A DNA stretch of 5,541 bases from Phycisphaerae bacterium (GTDB taxonomy: Bacteria > Planctomycetota > Phycisphaerae > UBA1845 > PWPN01), in the NCBI GenBank assembly GCA_035384605.1, contig DAOOIV010000190.1:1-5541 (forward strand), read 5' to 3'. The notes beneath the pieces were generated by a model. That model was not told where the DNA came from, searched no databases, and was given only the letters and a program-made list of their open reading frames with translations. This document shows, one piece after another, positions 1 to 5,541 of the stretch; the stretch's first letter is position 1; each line of letters opens with the position of its first letter. The position numbers and the translations under genes are program-made.

Positions 1-132
1 CACCGCATCATCAAACCGGCGGATTTACAGCATGTTCAGACCGGCGCCGACACGGCCCGCATGGTACCAAACGTTCGTTGCGATTACCATCGTCGGCGTG
101 ACGCCGATATTGCGAACCTGCAAGGAGTATGA
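1..132 (+). CDS. Possible C-terminal end of an upstream gene (partial)
   Basis: This frame is open from the left edge for 43 codons and stops at TGA 130-132. The visible peptide begins HRIIKPADLQHVQTG and ends near DADIANLQGV. I do not recognise its family. The stop lies inside the spacer between the Shine-Dalgarno of the next gene (122-127) and its ATG at 136, an arrangement typical of translationally coupled operon genes. Against it, the stretch is short, its third-position GC is only about 60 percent, and frame 2 is also open across the same bases, so openness alone is weak evidence. The alternative is a non-coding leader of the following gene. If real, it would be the first of three co-transcribed genes. 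Confidence 0.42.
   Translation, partial: HRIIKPADLQHVQTGADTARMVPNVRCDYHRRRDADIANLQGV
93..107. repeat. Short perfect inverted repeat
   Basis: Seven-base arms TCGGCGT and ACGCCGA flank a single central G at position 100. As RNA this could fold as a 5-bp stem (TCGGC/GCCGA) with a 5-base loop. A second, outer pair of arms, GTTCG (73-77) and CGAAC (113-117), is also complementary and could enclose it. No T-tract follows, so it is not an intrinsic terminator. It sits 15 to 29 bases before the Shine-Dalgarno of the large gene and may be a chance palindrome within coding sequence. Confidence 0.3.
122..127 (+). promoter_or_regulatory. Ribosome binding site of the GH42-like gene
   Basis: AAGGAG lies 8 bases before the ATG at 136, which is ideal spacing. 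An earlier ATG at 129 is only one base from this motif and opens a 20-codon frame, so the site selects the start at 136. An in-frame TGA at 130-132 rules out any longer N-terminus. Confidence 0.8.
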
Positions 133-135
133 CGT

Positions 136-3100
136 ATGGAGCGTGCTTTGCGGTCTTTCTGTGTTTTTTGGATGCTGTTCAATGGAATTGAGGCGTTCGG
201 GCAGCCGGCGACCCAGCCGGTACCCGCCACGCGGCCTGCTGCCGCGATCCTGCACCAGCCGGACATGCCGGTTCAAGGAACAGCCTCGTCGCCCGAGACG
301 ATCGCGGCCATCCTGCGGCGGGCCGGTCTCCAGACGCGACTGATCTCCGCCAAGGAGATGGCAGACCAGAGCATTCTCAATCCAACAGCTTTCGACATCC
401 TCGTCCTGCCGACCGGCGAGAGCTTCCCTGTTGAGGCCCGAGACAATGTCATCAAGTTTCTCCACGACGATGGCAATCTGATCACCATGGGAGGATACGC
501 CTTCAATCATCTGCTTCGATTCGAGAACGGACAGTGGCGAAGCGAAGAGGATGTCTGCAGAACTCGCCTGGAGCAGACCACGCGCAAGGATCGGTCCCTC
601 ATCGCTAACGGCGACATGGAACGCGTGCAAGAACTGGCGGAGCCCGGCCGTGCGTCCGCCGGGCAGTGGACTCGCACCTCGCCCAACTGCCTGATCGTAC
701 GCGAGTCACCATATGAAGGTCAGTGGTGTGCCAAGGCGGTCGTGCGGCCGGGGGACGCCGACAAGGGACCGACGTTCTGGCAGGAAGTGCCATGCAAACC
801 CGGCACCATGTACCAGGTCTCCGGCTGGCTTCGCTCGGAAAGGGTCATCGAGACGGGCATGGCTTACATCGCCCTGTATCAGCACGATGGCCAGGGCACG
901 TTGGTGACCTTCAACGACTTTGCCGTGGCTCGCGGTACCACCAACTGGACACATCACAAGCTGAATGTCACCACCGGGCCCAATGTGGGGCGACTGGTGG
1001 TCAAGTTCGGCCTTTACCAGACACACGGCGCCGCCTGGTTCGATGACATCCGCCTGTCAGACATCACCGGAGGCCGAGTTCGTCCGATGAACACCTCCAC
1101 CGGCAAGCCGATGGACGGGTTGGTCGTGGCACCTGAACAGATCGGTATGTTCGATCCCTCGTATCCGCTCAAACGCGCCGTCGGAATCCGCACAGCCGCT
1201 GGGCAGCGATTCTTTGCCAGTGAGATCGGTGTGTCTCAGCCGTTGACCGGCTGGGCGGCCTCGGGAGTGATCGGCAGCAACAACGCCCGCTGGATTCCGC
1301 TTTTCGAGACCGTTGACCGCTATGGCCGTCATCGCGGAGCCGCTGGAGCAATGCTGGTCCACTACAACGGCCACTATGCGGGTTCATGCTGGGCCTATTT
1401 CGGCGTCGACAATGTCAATCTGTTCGCCGAAACGCACGGGGCGATGGCCCAAGGTCTGGCAAATGTGGCGCGATTCATGACAGCCAAGACCTTCCTGCGA
1501 AACCTCAAGACCGACCATCGATTCTACAAGCCCGGCGAACAGGCGACGGCTTCGGTCGCCATCGACAACCGTGGCCGGTCGGCAAGCCGGGTCAAGATCA
1601 CCATCACCGCTTCCGGCGCGGAAGGCGATCCTCACGAACCGGACGGCGCGCCGCCCCTTCGCCAGGAATACGTCGTGACGATCCCCGCGGGCAAGGCCGA
1701 GGAAATCGCCGCCCAAATCACGATCCCCGAGACCCCGCAGAACCTGTATGAGGTCAGAGCGATCCTCGAACCGCCCAGGGGCACCCCGGACAGTGCCATC
1801 ATCGACGAAATGACCACAGGTTTCGTGGTCGACAGTGCTGCCGCCATCAAGGCCGGCCCCGAACTGCGTTTCAGGGACAACTACTTCACGCTGAACGGCC
1901 GGCCGATGTTCCTCTTCGGCACGGACGCTTATTCTTACGCCTACAAGTCGTCATACAGCAATCCGCTGACTTGGGCAACGGATATGCAGGCCTGCGTGGA
2001 CATCGGCCTGAATCTCTACGAAAACCTGAACCACGTCCGTCCGAACTGGGAGATGACCGAGGATGATTGGCGAGACTTTCGCGCCATGGGGCAGTTGTCG
2101 CAGCGTCAAGGCCTGGTGTACATGCCCGGCATGCTCATCGGGCACAATGTTGCGGTCGGCGATGAGATGCTGGCCAGGCAGATCGCTTTGTGCGCCCAGT
2201 ATGCCGAGCGATTCAGGGATCTGCCGGGGCTTCTGTACTACATCAACGGCGATTATCAGATGATGCTCGGCCAACATCCGAAGGAGGTCGAGATCCTCTG
2301 GAACCGCTGGCTCAAGGATCGTTACGAGACAACGGACAAGCTGCGCGCGGCATGGGCGCCGACGCCGGTCAACGCAGAGCTGGGCAGTCTGGCTTTCTGG
2401 CCACCGGACGGCGGAAAATGGAACGACACGGCCATCGTCGACCGCATGAGGTTTCAGAACTGGCTCACCCGGCGTTGGAACGAGTCGCACGTCGCGGCGA
2501 TCCGCAAACACGACAACGGCCACCCGATCACTTCGGAGTACTATCAGATCCCCTTTGCCGGGATGGACCTCATTCAGACCATCGACGGGCAGGATGTCAG
2601 CAACTTCGGCTTCTTCAGCACGCCGGGCAAGGACATCGACATTCTGCCGCTCAAGATCCGGTTCAACGACCTGCGGGTTCGCGGTAAGGGAGTCGCCCTG
2701 GGCGAGTACGGCGTCAAGACGCACCCGGCCTGGACCGTTGAGAATGGGGCAACCGACTACCACATCGTTCGCAGCGAAGAAGAGCAGATTCGACTGTTCA
2801 TGGCCGTCGCACACTACGCACTGGGCATGGGAGCCGGCAAGGTTCAGAACTGGTGCCTGCAGGATGCGCAGGATTCCGTTTTCCCTTGGGGGTTGTTCTA
2901 TCCGAATCGGCTTATCCCGAAGGACGTTGCGTACGTGCATCGCAATCAGTCGCTCATCTGGCGGCATTTCGCGCCGCGTTACGTTCCATCCAGGCTGACG
3001 GTGTGCATCCCGAACAACCTGCGGCTGGGCAACTTCGAGGCCATCGGCCGGGATGTGGCCGACCGCACCTTCGAAACCCTGCTCGGCCTGCATTACGATT

Positions 3101-4179
3101 TCAACGTCATCGACGACCATCACCTTGCGGACGTGCCGGACGATACGAAGGCCATCATATACCCGTCGCCCTTTTCTCTTGGTGACGAGACGTACCAGCA
3201 GCTTCTGACGCTTGCGAGAAGAGGCGTGCATATCCTGGTCACCGGCGACATCTCATACGACGAGAACCGCAAGCGGACTCGGACGCAGCGTCTGAAGGAG
3301 CTGGCCGGCGTTGAGTTCGTTGGTGAGGAGTATCCGAACATCGAACGGCCGATGGAAGCGAGCATGGATACCACGTCCACGAAGCCGAACGACTTGGCCG
3401 ACGCCCTGTACCCGTGCATTCGGGTGCGGCCGTCTGCAGCACAGGTCCTCCAGGCTCGCGCGGACGGCACCCCCCTGCTGGTTCGCCACAACGACGTCTT
3501 CTTGTGCCTCGATCCGCTCGAACTGGGCGGTGACGCCGCTGCCGCCGAGCCCCGTCGCCACGTCTACTCCCTGTTTCTGGAGACGACGAGCGCAAAACCT
3601 TTGCCCATCGAGCCGAACGAACCGTGGTTGCACGTCATGGCCCAACCCACTGCCAAAGGCACGGTCCACGTGGTTTACAATCGTCGAACAGACCCGGGAC
3701 ATCAGGAAGTGACCGTCCACACGGCCGCGGGCCACGTGAGACTGAACACGAAGAATGGATGGCCGGCACTGGCGGCCGTCACAGATGAGGGTAAGGTCGT
3801 GGCGGTTAACGCATTCGGCGAGGCTTCGATCGGCGATGAGCCGTTGCTGCGCGGTATGGGCATGAAGGCCTTGTTGTCGCTCGACGGCCAGGACCTGCGG
3901 CAGTCTCAGGCGATCCTGGTTACGCCGTTCCAGCCAGGCACTCTCATGATGTCGTCTTCAACCACGGCGGATGACACGGCGAGCGTTCATGTGCTGGATT
4001 TCTCGGGCGGTCAATGGAGGGAACACGAGAACCTGTCGATCGACTCTCGCAATGCGATGGTTGAGATCGACTCGGACAGGGCGACATGCGTGCTGGTGCT
4101 GGATCGCGGGTCGGACGGCCGATGGCGGGAGCACCTGACGCAGGCTATGCTGAGACCTGCATCAATCGACGGTTATTGA
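136..4179 (+). CDS. Secreted multidomain GH42-like glycoside hydrolase
   Basis: Complete 1347-residue protein, probably hydrolysing glycosidic bonds outside the cytoplasm; GH42 enzymes are mostly beta-galactosidases, but substrate is unknown here. A signal peptide occupies residues 1-22 (likely cut at AFG|Q), followed by a Thr/Gln/Pro/Ala linker. Next come a GATase-like fold split around a CBM4/9-like module (about 35-125 and 315-450; CBM 155-309), an Ig-like domain (455-570), a TIM barrel (576-950) and a GH42 middle-type domain (952-1063). The last 280 residues are beta-rich and unassigned. In the barrel, YYINGDYQ (701-708) occupies the position of the GH42 DNE motif, so D706 replaces the acid/base Glu. 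E857 in LGEYG is the likely nucleophile, and N905-W906 ends a late strand. Typical GH42 enzymes have about 650-700 residues, so roughly 570 extra residues lie N-terminal. The fold assignment is fairly secure; the exact family and activity are not. Confidence 0.88.
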   Translation: MERALRSFCVFWMLFNGIEAFGQPATQPVPATRPAAAILHQPDMPVQGTASSPETIAAILRRAGLQTRLISAKEMADQSILNPTAFDILVLPTGESFPVEARDNVIKFLHDDGNLITMGGYAFNHLLRFENGQWRSEEDVCRTRLEQTTRKDRSLIANGDMERVQELAEPGRASAGQWTRTSPNCLIVRESPYEGQWCAKAVVRPGDADKGPTFWQEVPCKPGTMYQVSGWLRSERVIETGMAYIALYQHDGQGTLVTFNDFAVARGTTNWTHHKLNVTTGPNVGRLVVKFGLYQTHGAAWFDDIRLSDITGGRVRPMNTSTGKPMDGLVVAPEQIGMFDPSYPLKRAVGIRTAAGQRFFASEIGVSQPLTGWAASGVIGSNNARWIPLFETVDRYGRHRGAAGAMLVHYNGHYAGSCWAYFGVDNVNLFAETHGAMAQGLANVARFMTAKTFLRNLKTDHRFYKPGEQATASVAIDNRGRSASRVKITITASGAEGDPHEPDGAPPLRQEYVVTIPAGKAEEIAAQITIPETPQNLYEVRAILEPPRGTPDSAIIDEMTTGFVVDSAAAIKAGPELRFRDNYFTLNGRPMFLFGTDAYSYAYKSSYSNPLTWATDMQACVDIGLNLYENLNHVRPNWEMTEDDWRDFRAMGQLSQRQGLVYMPGMLIGHNVAVGDEMLARQIALCAQYAERFRDLPGLLYYINGDYQMMLGQHPKEVEILWNRWLKDRYETTDKLRAAWAPTPVNAELGSLAFWPPDGGKWNDTAIVDRMRFQNWLTRRWNESHVAAIRKHDNGHPITSEYYQIPFAGMDLIQTIDGQDVSNFGFFSTPGKDIDILPLKIRFNDLRVRGKGVALGEYGVKTHPAWTVENGATDYHIVRSEEEQIRLFMAVAHYALGMGAGKVQNWCLQDAQDSVFPWGLFYPNRLIPKDVAYVHRNQSLIWRHFAPRYVPSRLTVCIPNNLRLGNFEAIGRDVADRTFETLLGLHYDFNVIDDHHLADVPDDTKAIIYPSPFSLGDETYQQLLTLARRGVHILVTGDISYDENRKRTRTQRLKELAGVEFVGEEYPNIERPMEASMDTTSTKPNDLADALYPCIRVRPSAAQVLQARADGTPLLVRHNDVFLCLDPLELGGDAAAAEPRRHVYSLFLETTSAKPLPIEPNEPWLHVMAQPTAKGTVHVVYNRRTDPGHQEVTVHTAAGHVRLNTKNGWPALAAVTDEGKVVAVNAFGEASIGDEPLLRGMGMKALLSLDGQDLRQSQAILVTPFQPGTLMMSSSTTADDTASVHVLDFSGGQWREHENLSIDSRNAMVEIDSDRATCVLVLDRGSDGRWREHLTQAMLRPASIDGY
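238..510 (+). other. Domain: N-terminal half of a GATase-like fold
   Basis: Residues about 35-125 of the large protein alternate strands and helices. They include FDILVLPTGESFP (86-98), followed by a helix and then GNLITMGGYAF (113-123). This is the pattern of class I glutamine-amidotransferase-like (ThuA/GH42M-type) domains. There is no cysteine between residues 35 and 140, so the catalytic Cys of true amidotransferases is absent and the domain is probably structural. The likely continuation of the fold is at residues 315-450. Confidence 0.6.
598..1062 (+). other. Domain: CBM4/9-like carbohydrate-binding module
   Basis: Residues about 155-309 begin with the hallmark LIANGDME and contain FWQEVPCKPGTMYQVSGWLR (214-233). 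They also contain a NWTHHKLNVTT strand (270-280) and end with AAWFDDIRLSD (299-309). This start-to-end pattern is characteristic of the CBM4/9 jelly-roll superfamily. Tryptophans W178, W197, W215, W231, W271 and W301 are candidates for sugar stacking. The module probably anchors the enzyme on polysaccharide; the ligand is unknown. Confidence 0.72.
1078..1485 (+). other. Domain: probable C-terminal half of the split GATase-like fold
   Basis: Residues about 315-450 contain GMFDPSYPLKRA (337-348), RWIPLFETVDRYGRHRGAAGA (385-405) and YAGSCWAYFGVDNVNLF (414-430), then a helix, AMAQGLANVARFM (436-448). I infer that this continues the 35-125 segment, because the final helix and the Trp-Ala-Tyr-Phe-Gly strand would complete the sheet. 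The evidence is pattern-based only. Confidence 0.45.
1498..1845 (+). other. Domain: Ig-like/CARDB-like beta-sandwich
   Basis: Residues about 455-570 begin with HRFYKPGEQATASVAIDNRGRS, a strand-turn-strand signature of Ig-like adhesion-type modules. They continue with alternating strands (VKITITASG, EYVVTIPAGK, EEIAAQITIP, YEVRAILEP). Such a module usually serves as a spacer or support between the N-terminal domains and the catalytic barrel. Confidence 0.55.
1861..2985 (+). other. Domain: GH42-like catalytic TIM barrel
   Basis: Residues about 576-950. Strand 1 is FTLNGRPMFLFGTDAY (584-599), a clan GH-A style opening, and DIGLNLYENLNHVRP (622-636) follows. The NGD of YYINGDYQ (701-708) fills the DNE position. 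The segment from ILWNRWLKDRYETTDKLRAAW to DRMRFQNW resembles the GH42 pattern WL-x-x-x-Y-x-T-x-x-x-L-x-x-x-W. ALGEYG carries E857 as candidate nucleophile. MAVAHYALGMGAGKVQNWCLQDA (about 888-911) matches the late-barrel GH42 segment that ends in a Trp. Confidence 0.75.
2989..3324 (+). other. Domain: GH42 middle (trimerisation-type) GATase-like domain
   Basis: Residues about 952-1063. SRLTVCIPNNLRLGN is followed by helix FETLLGLHYDFNVID, then DDTKAIIYPSPFSL, helix ETYQQLLTLARRG and VHILVTGDISYDENR. In GH42 beta-galactosidases this domain follows the barrel directly and drives oligomerisation, with no catalytic role in amide transfer. Its position here strengthens the GH42-like assignment of the whole core. 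Confidence 0.68.
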
Positions 4180-4202
4180 CGGCCGGAGCACCATGTCCGT
4201 GC

Positions 4203-4208
4203 AGGAGG
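4203..4208 (+). promoter_or_regulatory. Ribosome binding site of the second glycosidase gene
   Basis: A full-consensus AGGAGG sits 6 bases before the ATG at 4215. This selects 4215 over the ATG at 4193 (a 62-codon frame without a family signature) and over the in-frame ATG at 4230. The 35-base gap after the preceding stop contains no hairpin with a T-tract, so transcription probably continues through from the large gene. Confidence 0.85.
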
Positions 4209-4214
4209 CAAATC

Positions 4215-5541
4215 ATGAGGATTCACCGCATGCACCGTTCCACTGTAGCCGTGCTGGCCATGCTGGCCAATCTGATCTGCCCGCAGCCATCTCTTGCGGC
4301 CGAGCCTTTCGACTACTTCTCCAACTCATGGAGCGTCATCGGTCTGAAAGACTACAAAGACGGCACGCGGATCACTCCTGACAACCGGCTTCTGCTGTCC
4401 GACGGTTGCGAGTTGCGGATCCGGATCGGTCAAGGCAAGCATCGGCTCAGCCGGGAACAGACCAAGACGCTCATGGATGGGTGGCTGCCGGTCGTGCAGC
4501 TCACCGCCCAAGATGAAAGCATCCGCTATGACATGACGATGTGGGCCACCCCCCTGCCGACGGTCAAGGACTGGCAGAAGGCGTTCGACTGGCCAACCGA
4601 CGGCGACAACTACCTTAACTGGATCACAGTCAAAGCCGCCAACACGGGTCAATCGACGGCAACCGCGGATCTCGATGCGGTGATCGTGCAACCCCACAGC
4701 GGCCAGATCACGTCCATGGGCAAGCTGTCGCGAGATCTCAAAGCCGGCGAGACGGCCGAGATGGTGCTGCGGGTGCCCTTCGAGTCGCTCGATACAACCA
4801 TTGCGGTTGACTTTGAGAAGGAAGACCCCGCCGTGTGGCTCGAGAGAACAGTCAAGTACTGGCGAGACTTGGTCCTCAGCGCCGGCCGAATCACGGTCCC
4901 GTGCGAAAAGAGCACGCAGGCTCTGCTGGCCGCTCACGTGTGTCAGCTCATCGCCAACGACCACGGCCAGCTTCGCGGCGGCGAGGGGTTTTACGACGAG
5001 TTCTACATCCGCGACGGGGCCTACCAGGTGATGGAACTGGAGGAGGCCGGTCTGGACGATCCGGCGGCCAAGGCCATCCGGCACTATCTTGCCACCCAGC
5101 GGCCGGACGGACGTTTCGAGACCCAGAAGGGCCAATTCGATGCCAACGGGCAGGCAGTGTGGGCCCTGTGGCAGTACTACAAGATCACCGGCGATCCGGC
5201 ATGGTTGGCGGAGGTCTACCCGCAGATGAAGCGGGCGGTCGACTGGACCATGCAGGCCCGGCGTCAGGCAACGGCCGACTCGCCTTTCGCGGGCGTCTTG
5301 CCTGCGGCCGTGGCGGACGGCGAGTATCTCTGGGACGGCAAACACCACATCGTCGGCTACGACTTCTGGAACCTGCGAGGCATGATCTGCACGGCCGACG
5401 CCGCCGGGATCCTCGGCAAGACCGGCGACCAGGACGCCCTGCTTACGGAGATCAAGGATTATCGCTCGGCCATCGATGCGGCATGGAAAAGAACAGGACT
5501 CGATCACTTTCCGCCGAGTTGGGAGAAGGCCGGAACCCACC
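4215..5541 (+). CDS. Secreted six-hairpin (alpha/alpha)6 glycosidase-like protein (partial, 3' end missing)
   Basis: 442 codons are visible and the frame is still open at the right edge. Residues 1-29 form a Sec signal peptide: basic MRIHRMHR, a hydrophobic stretch (11-22), and a probable cut near SLA|A or LAA|E. Residues about 30-225 are beta-rich, as in the super-sandwich that often precedes such barrels. From about 232 the helical barrel begins: STQALLAAHVCQLIAND, then FYDEFYIRDGAYQVMELEEAG (259-279), whose R266-D267 resembles the substrate-site RD motif of GH15/GH63-type enzymes. FDANGQAVWALWQYYKITGD (308-327), YPQMKRAVDWTM and GYDFWNLRGMICTADAAGILGK follow. The family cannot be fixed without the C-terminal half, and a catalytic acid cannot be named safely. 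It probably acts with the upstream GH42-like enzyme on the same glycan. Confidence 0.85.
   Translation, partial: MRIHRMHRSTVAVLAMLANLICPQPSLAAEPFDYFSNSWSVIGLKDYKDGTRITPDNRLLLSDGCELRIRIGQGKHRLSREQTKTLMDGWLPVVQLTAQDESIRYDMTMWATPLPTVKDWQKAFDWPTDGDNYLNWITVKAANTGQSTATADLDAVIVQPHSGQITSMGKLSRDLKAGETAEMVLRVPFESLDTTIAVDFEKEDPAVWLERTVKYWRDLVLSAGRITVPCEKSTQALLAAHVCQLIANDHGQLRGGEGFYDEFYIRDGAYQVMELEEAGLDDPAAKAIRHYLATQRPDGRFETQKGQFDANGQAVWALWQYYKITGDPAWLAEVYPQMKRAVDWTMQARRQATADSPFAGVLPAAVADGEYLWDGKHHIVGYDFWNLRGMICTADAAGILGKTGDQDALLTEIKDYRSAIDAAWKRTGLDHFPPSWEKAGTH

Noticed and set aside
129..191. Alternative ATG at 129 just before the accepted start
   Set aside because: It is one base from the Shine-Dalgarno, too close for initiation, and its frame stops after 20 codons.
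32..343. 103-codon plus-strand frame
   Set aside because: It overlaps the large gene's N-terminus out of frame, has an Arg/Pro/Ser-rich composition typical of frame shadows, and lacks a ribosome binding site.
25..630. 201-codon open frame on the minus strand
   Set aside because: It overlaps the start and signal peptide of the large gene, has an Arg/Gly-rich low-information composition and shows no recognisable domain.
1951..3231. 426-codon open frame on the minus strand
   Set aside because: It lies entirely opposite the TIM barrel and middle domain of the large gene, whose plus-strand frame has clear family motifs. The translated product has no recognisable domain; long antisense openness is common in GC-rich genes.
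4180..4214. Possible terminator between the two genes
   Set aside because: It contains only the short palindrome CGGCCG, with no stable stem-loop and no T-tract.
4272..4280. Possible lipobox (Leu-Ile-Cys, residues 20-22) in the second glycosidase
   Set aside because: The residue before Cys is Ile rather than Gly/Ala/Ser, and a better signal peptidase I site (SLAA) follows at residues 26-29.
4193..4381. 62-codon plus-strand frame spanning the gap between the genes
   Set aside because: It has no Shine-Dalgarno at suitable spacing, overlaps the signal peptide of the second gene out of frame, and has no conserved features.
4326..5540. 404-codon open frame on the minus strand
   Set aside because: It is antisense to the second glycosidase, which has a Shine-Dalgarno, a signal peptide and six-hairpin motifs in the plus frame. 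The antisense product shows no family pattern.

Overview
The window looks like part of a carbohydrate-degradation locus from a GC-rich, Gram-negative-type bacterium. A planctomycete (Phycisphaerae-like) origin is my best guess. It rests on the very large secreted multidomain glycosidase, the Thr-Gln-Pro/Ala-Thr-Arg-Pro linker right after its signal peptide, and the pairing with a second secreted six-hairpin glycosidase. No rRNA or other phylogenetic marker is present, so this is inference.

Layout: everything convincing is on the + strand and tightly packed. Bases 1-132 are open in one frame and end at a TGA three bases before the next start codon, so they may be the C-terminal end of an upstream gene. 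Bases 136-4179 encode a complete 1347-residue exported protein. Its core (about residues 576-1063) is a GH42-like TIM barrel followed by a GH42-type middle domain. In front of the core lie a non-catalytic glutamine-amidotransferase-like (GATase-like) domain, apparently split by a CBM4/9-like jelly roll, and an Ig-like domain. A beta-rich tail follows the core. After a 35-base gap with a strong Shine-Dalgarno and no terminator, a second exported protein begins at 4215 and runs off the right edge (442 codons visible). It has an N-terminal beta-rich region and the first part of an (alpha/alpha)6 barrel.

How they may work together: both proteins carry Sec-type signal peptides and resemble glycoside hydrolases, so they probably act one after the other on the same glycan outside the cytoplasm. 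The substrate cannot be read from the sequence. No promoter, terminator, tRNA, CRISPR array, mobile element or attachment site was seen. The most notable points are the Asp in place of the usual GH42 acid/base Glu and the apparent insertion of a carbohydrate-binding module into a GATase-like domain. I found no clear sign of a wholly new kind of system.
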